From Novosphingobium profundi (lineage in GTDB: Bacteria; Pseudomonadota; Alphaproteobacteria; Sphingomonadales; Sphingomonadaceae), in contig NZ_JABWCU010000015.1 of the NCBI RefSeq assembly GCF_018491765.1, positions 113,879 through 177,878 on the forward strand: DNA of 64,000 nucleotides. Direction: 5' to 3'. Both the position numbers and the translations under genes were made by a program. The notes below the pieces were generated by a model. That model saw nothing but the letters and a program-made list of their open reading frames with translations, searched no databases and had not been told where the DNA came from. Positions 8,923 to 16,852 of this stretch are shown here, piece by piece; position 1 is the first letter of the stretch, and each line of letters opens with the position of its first letter.

Positions 8923-9402
8923 TACCCCTCCCCAAAAAGCCAACCAACAATTTAAGAATTTTCGTCAGAACATCGTCAATTATGACCTTGTTTTCGACTC
9001 ATAAGGCCATATAGCAGCAATCAAACATGCTCTGATAATATTTCATTTATACAGTCACCAGGAGCATTTCCGCGCAAATGGCGGATGCATTACGCTGGCC
9101 TTGTTGCAAAAATCATTTGCAAATCGGCAGGGGTAAGGCCGGGACTCCCTTTTTAAGGGGGGCTGAGCTTTGCTTGGAAATGACGATCCTTGCCGGTCAC
9201 TCAGCGGCCGATTTGCGCTCATCAGGAAGGGAAAGGCCACCTTACCTTACCCCATAAGGAAGGCGGGCCACGATTGACGCTCGTGCGCTTAATTCCCTCC
9301 TCCGGCCAATTTCATCAGCGTCGGCGGCGACGGCACATCCCCGGTTAGCCGCCGTGCCTTGCGAGCCTGTCGCCAAATCGGGGGACCAGCAGATCGCCGG
9401 TG
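8923..9402. other. AT-rich intergenic region with no supported gene
   Basis: About 480 bases. The part from 8940 to 9060 is distinctly AT-rich and probably holds the promoter of the nuclease-zincin gene. A segment around 9096-9130 (GGCCTTGTTGCAAAAATC) resembles insertion-sequence termini of the IS5/IS6 type, but no partner repeat or transposase was found. A 61-codon minus-strand frame at 9055-9240 has no recognisable features and is not called. Confidence 0.4.
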
Positions 9403-9831
9403 TTATGCGAGCGAGCGCAGGAGGATGCTCGTCTCACTGTTGAGGACGCCTTCGATCATGCGCACCTCGCGCAGGACCCGGTCGAAGTCGGGAAGCGTCG
9501 AGCTGACGATCTCAGCAACGAGGTCCCAGGCACCGTTGGTGGTGTGCAGGGCATGGATCTCTCGGATCCCGCGCAGGAGCCGGATCACCGCATCGGTCGA
9601 ACGGCCAGCAACCTCGACCAGCATGATCGCCCGGATCGCCCCTGTGGGCGCTTCCTCCTGCGCGCGGATGGTGAAGCCCAGGATCGCTCCGCTCTGCACG
9701 AGACGGTCGAGCCGGGTCTGCACCGTCGCGCGCGACACGCCCAGGATCTGCGCGATCTTGGACACGGGCGCGCGGCCATCGCTGCGCAGGATACCGATCA
9801 GGTTCTGGTCCAGCTTGTCGAGAGATATCAT
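9403..9831 (-). CDS. Lrp/AsnC family transcriptional regulator
   Basis: A 142-residue regulator. The N-terminal winged HTH begins LDKLDQNLIGILRSDGRAPV and includes the recognition helix region VSRATVQTRLDRL. A C-terminal RAM (ligand-binding) domain follows, with IRAIMLVEVAGRSTDAV and ALHTTNGAWDLVAEI. Lrp/AsnC proteins bind amino acids and usually control an adjacent amino-acid gene. This one is divergent from ocd-ctlX, with a 117-base intergenic region that holds a palindrome. A longer start at 9858 is possible; ATG 9831 matches the family N-terminus. The likely ligand is ornithine, citrulline, arginine or proline (inference). Confidence 0.9.
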   Translation of the reverse strand: MISLDKLDQNLIGILRSDGRAPVSKIAQILGVSRATVQTRLDRLVQSGAILGFTIRAQEEAPTGAIRAIMLVEVAGRSTDAVIRLLRGIREIHALHTTNGAWDLVAEIVSSTLPDFDRVLREVRMIEGVLNSETSILLRSLA

Positions 9832-9876
9832 GTCAAATTGCCCATAATGACCATGCAAATAGCCTAAAATCTGGCA

Positions 9877-9892
9877 AAAATGTAGGCATTTT
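9877..9892. promoter_or_regulatory. Candidate Lrp-type operator palindrome
   Basis: AAAATG-TAGG-CATTTT is a perfect inverted repeat with a 4-base spacer. It lies between the divergent Lrp/AsnC gene and ocd, 57 bases before the ocd start. Its position and AT content fit an operator for the adjacent regulator. No binding data exist. Confidence 0.45.
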
Positions 9893-9948
9893 CGACATTC
9901 ACCATGAAACCTGCCTGCCTATCCTGAGCGAAAATCAGGAGACACAGT

Positions 9949-10980
9949 ATGGTACCGTTCGTTGGCGTTGCAGATCTTGCCGGGATTGTCGAAGCGGTCG
10001 GCCTCGAGACCTTCCTGCGCGGCCTCGCCGAGCGGATCGAGGCCGATTTCGAGCGTTGGGAGGAATTCGACAAGTCCCCGCGCTATGCCAGCCACGTACC
10101 CGGCGGCGTGATCGAACTCATGCCTGCGGCCGATCGCGACTATTTCGCCTTCAAGCAGGTGAACGGACATCCCGGCAATACCGCTGCGGGCCTTCAGACG
10201 GTCGCCGCGCTGGGCGTGCTCACCCGCGTCGATACCGGCTACCCGGTCCTGGTCAGCGAGATGACCTTGCTGACCGCGCTGCGCACTGCCGCGATGTCGG
10301 CCCTTGCCGCGCGCTACCTCGCGCGCCCCGCGTCACGTGTGCTGGCCATGATCGGACAGGGCGCCCAGTCCGAATTCCAGGCGATCGCCTTCAAGGCCCT
10401 GCTCGGCATCACGCGCGTGCAGGCCTGGGACATCGACCCGGCCGCCTCGCGCAAGTTCGCCCGGAACCTCGCCGACAGCGGCATTGAGGTCGTGATCACC
10501 CCGTCCGCCGACGAGGCCGTGATCGGCGCCGATATCGTCACCACCGTCACCGCCGACAAGGTCAACGCGCGCATTCTGAGCGCCAACATGACCGGCGCAG
10601 GGCTTCATATCAACGCGGTTGGCGGCGACTGCCCGGGCAAGACCGAGCTGGCCCCCGAGATCCTCCAGCGCGGCCGTGTCTTCGTGGAATACACCCCGCA
10701 GACGCGCATCGAAGGCGAGATCCAGCAGATGCCGGACGATTTCGAGGTCACCGAGCTGTGGTCGGTCTTCTCGGGCAAGGCGTCCGGGCGCACGAACGAC
10801 GAGGAGATCACGATCTTCGATTCGGTGGGTTTCGGCATCGAGGATTTCTCGGCGCTGCGCTATCTCTACGACCTCCTGCCCGAGTACGGCAGGCCCACCG
10901 AGCTCGACCTCATCGCCCAACCGCAGGACCCGCGGGACCTGTTCGGCCTGCTCTCCCCCCGCCAGCCTGCCCACACATGA
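9949..10980 (+). CDS. ocd: Ornithine cyclodeaminase
   Basis: A 343-residue protein of the ornithine cyclodeaminase/mu-crystallin family, at full usual length. It shows the family hallmarks FKQVNGHPGNT near residue 66, the NAD-binding MIGQGAQSEFQ near 135, HINAVGGDCPGKTEL and the C-terminal FDSVGFGIEDFSALR. The enzyme converts L-ornithine to L-proline plus ammonia using bound NAD+. AGGAG lies about 8 bases before the ATG. The following ctlX gene overlaps it by ATGA, which implies translational coupling. CtlX would produce ornithine from citrulline and this enzyme would then make proline. Expression is probably controlled by the divergent Lrp/AsnC regulator. Confidence 0.92.
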   Translation: MVPFVGVADLAGIVEAVGLETFLRGLAERIEADFERWEEFDKSPRYASHVPGGVIELMPAADRDYFAFKQVNGHPGNTAAGLQTVAALGVLTRVDTGYPVLVSEMTLLTALRTAAMSALAARYLARPASRVLAMIGQGAQSEFQAIAFKALLGITRVQAWDIDPAASRKFARNLADSGIEVVITPSADEAVIGADIVTTVTADKVNARILSANMTGAGLHINAVGGDCPGKTELAPEILQRGRVFVEYTPQTRIEGEIQQMPDDFEVTELWSVFSGKASGRTNDEEITIFDSVGFGIEDFSALRYLYDLLPEYGRPTELDLIAQPQDPRDLFGLLSPRQPAHT

Positions 10981-11915
10981 TGTCCTCTGTGCAGGCGCCC
11001 GGTGCGGTCGTGATGATCCGCCCCCATTTCTTCGAGCCCAACCCGCAAACCGGATCTGACAACGCCTTCCAGAGCACGGCAGCCATCAGGGCCGATGCCC
11101 GCCCGGCGCTGGCCGAGGCCGCCTATGCCGAGGTCTCGCTCGCGGCGGACCGGCTGGAGGCGGCGGGTATCCGGGTCCACCTGTTCGAGGACCGCGCGGC
11201 GACGAGGCCCGATTCGGTCTTTCCCAACAACTGGTTCTCGACCCACTCGGGCGGACATCTGGCGATCTTCCCGCTCTTCGCGCCCAATCGCCGTCCCGAA
11301 CGCCGCGAGGACATCGTCGCGTTCCTCAAGCGCGAATATCGCGTCCAGGAAGTGACTGACTGGTCGGGGCTGGAGCACGATGGCCTCTACCTCGAAGGCA
11401 CGGGCGCCATCGTGCTCGACCACTGCGAGCGCGTGGCCTATACCGCCCGCTCGCAGCGCGCCAGCGAGGTCCTGCTCGAACGCTTCTGCACCCGCTTTGC
11501 TTTCGAACCGATGATGTTCGAGGCAACCGATGCGGACGGGATGGCGATCTACCACACCAACGTCATGCTCAGCATCGGGACACGATTTTGCGTCGCGGGC
11601 CTCGACACGCTGCGTGATGCGCGCCGCCGCGAGGAACTGCACGCACGGTTGACTGCCAACGGGCGCGAATTGATCGCCATCAGCCAGCACCAGGTCGGTG
11701 AGTTCTGCGGCAACCTGATCGAGCTCGACGGGCGCTCCGGACCCGTCATCGCGTTGTCTTCGCGCGCCCTGCGCGCGTTCGATGCCAGGCAGATCGCCCG
11801 GCTGGAGCGGGCCGCCCGCCTTGTCCCGCTGGACGTGCCGACCATCGAGATGGCCGGAGGCTCGGTGCGCTGCATGCTGGCAGGCATCCACCTCGCGCCA
11901 CGTCCCGCATCCTGA
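10977..11915 (+). CDS. ctlX: Citrulline utilization hydrolase CtlX-like amidinotransferase-fold protein
   Basis: A 312-residue pentein-fold protein. Early motifs are VVMIRPHFFEPNPQT, FPNNWFSTH and LEHDGLYLEGTGAIV, the catalytic His lies in YHTNVMLSIG, and the nucleophilic Cys is at about 299 in GGSVRCMLAG. These match the CtlX branch of the arginine deiminase/amidinotransferase superfamily, which hydrolyses citrulline to ornithine, CO2 and ammonia. It starts inside the ocd stop (ATGA at 10977-10980), so the two proteins are co-translated and together give citrulline to ornithine to proline. The start follows from the overlap. A related dimethylargininase or arginine deiminase activity is the main alternative. 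Confidence 0.85.
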   Translation: MMSSVQAPGAVVMIRPHFFEPNPQTGSDNAFQSTAAIRADARPALAEAAYAEVSLAADRLEAAGIRVHLFEDRAATRPDSVFPNNWFSTHSGGHLAIFPLFAPNRRPERREDIVAFLKREYRVQEVTDWSGLEHDGLYLEGTGAIVLDHCERVAYTARSQRASEVLLERFCTRFAFEPMMFEATDADGMAIYHTNVMLSIGTRFCVAGLDTLRDARRREELHARLTANGRELIAISQHQVGEFCGNLIELDGRSGPVIALSSRALRAFDARQIARLERAARLVPLDVPTIEMAGGSVRCMLAGIHLAPRPAS

Positions 11916-12012
11916 GGGCCCTTATCTCCCGGATCGTGGCGGTGTAAAAAAGCGCTCTTGCATCCGGGTCCGGGATTTGGTCCTCTCGCGCGTGAAGGGA
12001 AGCGCCGTCTTC

Positions 12013-12573
12013 ATGAGTTCCAAATCCACATCGAAAGACGTCGTGACTCCCGCCTTGACCGGTTCGGGCGAGGAACTCGATCGGCTCTATCGCGGTTCCC
12101 GGGACCGGCTGCGCCGCTACGTCGCGGCGAATTTCGGCCCCGGTCCTCCCGACCCGGAAGATGTCGTCCAGATCGCCTTCGAGAAATTTGCGGTGCGCGA
12201 AGACCGGCATGCCATCGAAAGCCCGGAGGCCTTCCTGGCCCGTACGGCGCGTAACTACGTCCTCGACCAGCGCCGTCGCCAGAAAGTGCGCAGCGACCAT
12301 GCCGAGGGCGAAAAGATATTGGGCGTCCTGCATGACGACTGCGACGCCGAGCGCGTCTTATCGGCAAAGCAACGATGGCAGATACTCGAGCGGACGATCC
12401 GCACGATGGATCCCCGCCGGCAACAGGTCTTGATTATGAACCGCATTCACGGCGTAAGCTACGCAGAGATAGCGCGCCAACTCAAATGCTCGCCTACCCT
12501 GGTGAAGATGCACGCGGCCCAGGCCCTCGTGCAGTGCGAGCGCGCGTTGAGGGAGGCGGAGGAAGAGATATGA
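12013..12573 (+). CDS. ECF RNA polymerase sigma factor (FecI-like), module 1
   Basis: A 186-residue ECF sigma factor. Region 2 contains RDRLRRYVAANFG, DPEDVVQIAFEKF and LARTARNYVLDQRRR, and region 4 ends VSYAEIARQLKCSPTLVKMH, a helix-turn-helix for the -35 element. It precedes a FecR anti-sigma gene that starts in its stop codon (ATGA at 12570-12573) and a TonB receptor with an STN signalling domain. This is a complete cell-surface signalling module. A GTG a few codons upstream is an alternative start; AAGGGA precedes ATG 12013 at about 11 bases. Confidence 0.9.
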   Translation: MSSKSTSKDVVTPALTGSGEELDRLYRGSRDRLRRYVAANFGPGPPDPEDVVQIAFEKFAVREDRHAIESPEAFLARTARNYVLDQRRRQKVRSDHAEGEKILGVLHDDCDAERVLSAKQRWQILERTIRTMDPRRQQVLIMNRIHGVSYAEIARQLKCSPTLVKMHAAQALVQCERALREAEEEI

Positions 12574-13628
12574 CGCCGCAGGCCGCCCGCGAAGACAGGG
12601 ACCGTATCGACGAGCAGGCGAGCTATTGGGTCGTGCTGGCCAGCGAGCGTGAGCTCGGCGCAGAGGAACGGCGCGAACGCGATGCCTGGCGCGCGGCCGA
12701 CCCGCGCCACGAACGCACCTGGCAGGAGCTTTCGCGCACCTGGGGCGATATCGCCGCCTTGGAAGGCCTTTCTGATCTGGCCCCGCCGCCGCCCGAAGCA
12801 GAGGCGGACGGCGCGCCTCTGCGGCCATCCCTGGCCCGTTTCGGACGGCACCCGATGGCATGGGCCGCGATTGCCGCCGTGCTTGTCGGCGTCGTGGCCA
12901 TCTCGCTGCTGCTGCGCCCGCTTGCGCCGGAACGCTACGAGACCCGCCTTGCCGAGACGCGCCTCATCACGCTGCCCGATGGCTCGCAGGTGACGCTGGC
13001 ACCTGCCTCCGCGCTCGAAGTGCGCTTCGCCGATGCGCAGCGCCGCGTTGCGCTGACCCGCGGCGAAGCGTTCTTCGAGGTTGTCCATGACGCCAGCCGG
13101 CCGTTTACCGTCGAGGCCGGGCAATCGCGCGTTCGCGTGCTGGGCACCAAGTTCGACGTCAACTTCACCGACCTGTCGTTGCGCGTTGCAGTGCTGCAGG
13201 GCAAAGTTGAAGTGGCCCACACAGAACACAATGGAGCGCCCAAGCACGTCACCCAGCTTCGCGCCGGAGAGAGGACCGAGGTGCAATTCACCGCTGGTGC
13301 ACCAACCGCTACGGGGGCCGGCCCTTTCGACGATACAACCGCCGGACTGCGTCCTGCCGCTCCCTCACGTGCGCCTTCCCCCGGCGCCTGGCGCGAGGGC
13401 CGCCTGGTCTACGACAACGTGCGCCTTGCCGATCTCGTCTCCGACGTGAACCGCTACTTCGCACCGGGCGTGACGATACGAGATCCCGAGATCGGGGAGC
13501 TTCGCGTCACGGCCGCATTCAAGGTCAGTGAAATTCCGGCCTTCGTCAGCGCACTTGATGGGGTCATCCCGGTTACTGCGCAGGAAGCATCGAACGGGGC
13601 GTTCCTCCTTCAGCGGGCCCGTCCTTGA
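12570..13628 (+). CDS. FecR family anti-sigma/signal relay protein, module 1
   Basis: A 352-residue FecR protein. The N-terminal cytoplasmic DUF4880-like part has IDEQASYWVVLASERELGAEE and DPRHERTWQELSRTW. One transmembrane helix follows near residues 95-113 (AWAAIAAVLVGVVAISLLL). The periplasmic FecR domain includes LPDGSQVTLAPASALEVRF and LTRGEAFFEV, and a C-terminal DUF4974/STN-like part holds VYDNVRLADLVSDVNRYF. It relays the signal from the receptor's STN domain to the sigma factor encoded just before it, with which it overlaps by 4 bases. Confidence 0.9.
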   Translation: MTPQAAREDRDRIDEQASYWVVLASERELGAEERRERDAWRAADPRHERTWQELSRTWGDIAALEGLSDLAPPPPEAEADGAPLRPSLARFGRHPMAWAAIAAVLVGVVAISLLLRPLAPERYETRLAETRLITLPDGSQVTLAPASALEVRFADAQRRVALTRGEAFFEVVHDASRPFTVEAGQSRVRVLGTKFDVNFTDLSLRVAVLQGKVEVAHTEHNGAPKHVTQLRAGERTEVQFTAGAPTATGAGPFDDTTAGLRPAAPSRAPSPGAWREGRLVYDNVRLADLVSDVNRYFAPGVTIRDPEIGELRVTAAFKVSEIPAFVSALDGVIPVTAQEASNGAFLLQRARP

Positions 13629-13815
13629 TAGGTCCAAATGCGCGTATTGCCGACACAGCGCGTGGCGGCATCTGCCCGTAAGCTAAAAAAAGTTCACCCT
13701 GCCCCTGACGATCGCACGGCTGTGCGCGTCATCAGGGAGTTGGTCGGTGCAGCGCGCACGGCGCAGGGGCTCCGGGCAACGCCACCGTTCAGGGACGGAT
13801 CAGGGGGAAATGCAA

Positions 13816-16758
13816 ATGTTGAGCCTATTCAAGTCGCATCTGGCGCTGGCCTCGGCGCTCGGGGTTTCCGTGTCGGCACTCGCCGTGGCAACGCCGGTCA
13901 TGGCGCAGACGCAGGTGCGTCAATTCGATATCCCGGCCCAGGCGCTGGCCTCCAGCCTGCTGGAGTTCTCGCGCCAGTCCGACATCATGGTCGTCGTCGC
14001 GCCCGATCTCGCCTCAGGCCGAACGGCTCCTGCGCTGCGTGGCCGCTATGCAAGCGACGACGCCATCGCCCACCTGCTGCGCGGGAGCGGCCTTCGTGCC
14101 GTCGCCAATGCGCGCGGAGGGTATCGCATCGAACGCGCGGACGCGGCGGCCTCGTCGCCCCGTCAGGACACCGCCATTGCGCCGGACGCCTCGGGTGAGG
14201 GCATCGTCGTGACCGGCTCGCGCATCGACCTTCCCGGCTACAAATCGCCCACTCCGCTGCTGCGCATGACGCAGGCCGACCTGCAGGTCGTGAGCCGTCC
14301 GAACCTGGGCGCGGCCTTCGCCGACCTGCCGCAGTTCAAGGCCGCCGATTCTCCCGTGACCTCGAGCACGAACACCGGTGCGGGGCGCTTTCCGATCAAT
14401 ATCCGGGGCCTGGGCGACGAACGCTCGCTCCTGCTTATGGATGGTCGCCGCCTCGTCGACGGGGATCTCAATTCGGTCCCCTCGATCATGGTCGCCAACG
14501 TCGATGTCGTCACCGGCGGCGCGTCGGCGGCCTGGGGTTCGGACGCCGTGGCTGGTGTCGTCAACCTGATCATCGACGGCGACTACGAAGGCCTTCTGGT
14601 GGATGGCCACTCGGGCATTTCCTCGCGCAAGGATGCGCAGGAATACGGCTTTTCCGGAAAGTTCGGCACCCGCTTTGCCGGCGGGCGCGGGCACTTCGTG
14701 ATCGGCGGCGAATTCGTCGACAACAAGGGCATTGCGCACCGTACCGACCGTGCGAACACCGGACGCTGGTCAAGCCTTGGCAACACCACGCTGACCCCCG
14801 ACGTCGGCTACTCGACCCGCCTGATCGGCGGTTACATCAACTCCGGCGTTCTCAAAGGCTACGGCTTCAATCCCGATGGCACCCTGCGTACCCCCGACAT
14901 GGGCACGGTGATCGGAAGCAGCATGATCGGCGGCGAAGCGCCCTCCAACGACGACTACAGCGTGCTCGTCACCCCCCAGCGTCATTATGCCGTGATGGGA
15001 AAGGCCTCGTTTGAACTGACCGATACGCTCAAGGTCAGTGCCGACCTTCGCTATTCGCGTTACTACAATTCCTACGCCTGGTTCGGCAGCCACACCGACA
15101 ATCTGACGATCTATGCCGATAACGCCTTTCTCAACAGCGACATCCGCCAGGCGCTGGTGGATGCAGGCGAGGACAGCTTCAAGCTCTCGCGCTTCAACTC
15201 GGACCTTTCCTTCGCCGACATCGACGTGGACCGGCGCAACATTCAGGGCACGCTCGCCCTCGACGGCAGCTTCGGTGACGGCCGCTGGCGCTACAGCGCC
15301 TATTACAGCCATGGTGAATACCGCAACAAGCTGCGTACACCGGGCTTCCTGATCACGGAAAACTTCGCCAACGCGGTGGATGCCGTCGTCGATCCGAGCA
15401 CGGGCGAAACCGTCTGCCGCGTGGCACTGACACAAGGCGTGACCGGCTGTGTCCCGCTCAACCTGTTCGGGGAAGGCGCGCCCAGCCAGGCCGCGATCGA
15501 CTATGTCACCGGCACGCCCACCTTCGACGGGCTCGACAAGCTCGACACCTACGGCGTGTCGCTGCGCGGCGAACCGATCGACTTGCCCGCAGGCCCCGTC
15601 TCGATCGCGATCGGTGCCGAAGGGCGCAACCTTTCCACCCGCGCCGACGTCAGCGAGCTCGATGCCGCATCCGCTTTCAGCACGTTCAATTTCGCAGGCT
15701 TCTCGGGCCGCTACAACGTCAAGGAAGCTTTCGCCGAAGTCGTCGTTCCGCTCATTCACGACACACCGCTGCTTCGCAAGCTCGTGGCGAACGGCGCGGT
15801 GCGGGCTTCCGATTACAGCACCAGCGGCACGATCTGGTCCTGGAAACTGGGCCTGACCAACGAGTTCTTTCCCGGCGTCGTCGGCCGGGTGACGCGCTCG
15901 CGCGATATTCGCGCACCCAACATGAGCGAACTCTACACCACCCCCACGATGAGCTACGTGGGTATCGTCGATCCGCAGAACCCGGATGCCGGAACGACCA
16001 GCACGCTGGTCTACGGCGGCGGCAACACGCTCCTGAAGCCCGAACTGGCCAACACCTGGACGGCAGGCCTCACCATGGCCCCGCTGCCCGGACTGACCGC
16101 GTCGATCGACTACTTCAATATCGCCATCGACGACGTCATCACGACACTGGGCGGGCAGAACATCGTCGATCGCTGCGAGGCCGGCAACACCGATCTTTGC
16201 CGCTATATCAACCGTGACAGCAGCGGCACGATCACCAGCATTTCGTCCTCGCAAGTCAATCTCGCGCAGCTCAAGACCGATGGCATAGATGCCGAAGTGG
16301 CCTATAGCCTGCCGCTCGACAACGATGCCAACGGGCGGATCAACGTGCGCCTGGTCGGGACCTGGGTGAACAGCTTCACCCGCGACGATGGCATCACCAA
16401 GATCGAATATGTCGGCACGCAAGGGTACGCCTTCACCGACGGTACGCCGCGCCTTCGCGCAAACCTTACGGTCGGCTATTCCAGCGACAGCTTCAGCGGC
16501 AACGTGCGGGGCCGGTTTATCTCCGCCGGATACTGGGATCGCACCCGCACCACACTGTCCAACAACGACATTCCCGCCTTCCTGTATTTCGATCTCAACC
16601 TGAGCCAGAAGATCGCGATCAACGGTTCAAGGTCCTTCGAACTCTATGGCAACGTCTCGAACCTGTTCGACAAGGATCCGCCAATCTATTCCACCTTCAC
16701 GCCGTACTATGACGTGATCGGCCGGTACATGACGGTCGGCGCCCGCCTCGAGTTCTGA
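13816..16758 (+). CDS. TonB-dependent receptor with N-terminal STN signalling domain, module 1
   Basis: A 980-residue outer-membrane receptor. A signal peptide ends near VATPVMA-QTQ. An STN domain begins FDIPAQALASSLLEFSRQSD, the plug includes IVVTGSRIDLPG, NIRGLGDERSLLLMDGRRLV and ASAAWGSDAVAGVVN, and a beta-barrel follows, ending in aromatic Phe (VGARLEF). The STN domain implies that ligand binding activates the FecI/FecR pair encoded upstream. ATG 13816 is preferred over 13810 because AGGGGGA lies about 7 bases before it. The plug and GSRI motif resemble sphingomonad receptors for peptides or glycosides. The downstream peptidase and amidase favour a peptide-like ligand (inference). Confidence 0.92.
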   Translation: MLSLFKSHLALASALGVSVSALAVATPVMAQTQVRQFDIPAQALASSLLEFSRQSDIMVVVAPDLASGRTAPALRGRYASDDAIAHLLRGSGLRAVANARGGYRIERADAAASSPRQDTAIAPDASGEGIVVTGSRIDLPGYKSPTPLLRMTQADLQVVSRPNLGAAFADLPQFKAADSPVTSSTNTGAGRFPINIRGLGDERSLLLMDGRRLVDGDLNSVPSIMVANVDVVTGGASAAWGSDAVAGVVNLIIDGDYEGLLVDGHSGISSRKDAQEYGFSGKFGTRFAGGRGHFVIGGEFVDNKGIAHRTDRANTGRWSSLGNTTLTPDVGYSTRLIGGYINSGVLKGYGFNPDGTLRTPDMGTVIGSSMIGGEAPSNDDYSVLVTPQRHYAVMGKASFELTDTLKVSADLRYSRYYNSYAWFGSHTDNLTIYADNAFLNSDIRQALVDAGEDSFKLSRFNSDLSFADIDVDRRNIQGTLALDGSFGDGRWRYSAYYSHGEYRNKLRTPGFLITENFANAVDAVVDPSTGETVCRVALTQGVTGCVPLNLFGEGAPSQAAIDYVTGTPTFDGLDKLDTYGVSLRGEPIDLPAGPVSIAIGAEGRNLSTRADVSELDAASAFSTFNFAGFSGRYNVKEAFAEVVVPLIHDTPLLRKLVANGAVRASDYSTSGTIWSWKLGLTNEFFPGVVGRVTRSRDIRAPNMSELYTTPTMSYVGIVDPQNPDAGTTSTLVYGGGNTLLKPELANTWTAGLTMAPLPGLTASIDYFNIAIDDVITTLGGQNIVDRCEAGNTDLCRYINRDSSGTITSISSSQVNLAQLKTDGIDAEVAYSLPLDNDANGRINVRLVGTWVNSFTRDDGITKIEYVGTQGYAFTDGTPRLRANLTVGYSSDSFSGNVRGRFISAGYWDRTRTTLSNNDIPAFLYFDLNLSQKIAINGSRSFELYGNVSNLFDKDPPIYSTFTPYYDVIGRYMTVGARLEF

Positions 16759-16774
16759 TCGAGTCCCTCTTGGT

Positions 16775-16811
16775 CTGCGGAGCATGCGTACCGGCTCCGC
16801 AGTCCCTTTTT
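16775..16811 (+). terminator. Rho-independent terminator after TonB receptor 1
   Basis: A perfect 9-bp stem CTGCGGAGC / GCTCCGCAG (16775-16783 and 16794-16802) with a 10-base loop is followed by TCCCTTTTTC. It lies between the receptor stop and the S9 peptidase start. It probably ends most receptor transcripts and lowers read-through to the peptidase. Confidence 0.75.
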
Positions 16812-16852
16812 CGCAGCTTTGACATCCAACAGATCGCAAGAGGACATCGCTG

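Noticed and set aside
9096..9130. A possible insertion-sequence terminus (GGCCTTGTTGCAAAAATC)
   Set aside because: It resembles IS5/IS6 ends, but no partner inverted repeat, transposase or target duplication was found nearby. A partly similar string at 62347 belongs to the regulatory element before the MarR gene.
14770..16422. A 550-codon open frame opposite TonB receptor 1
   Set aside because: It is antisense to a clear receptor gene, has no family motifs and no ribosome site. Long antisense frames are expected at this GC content.
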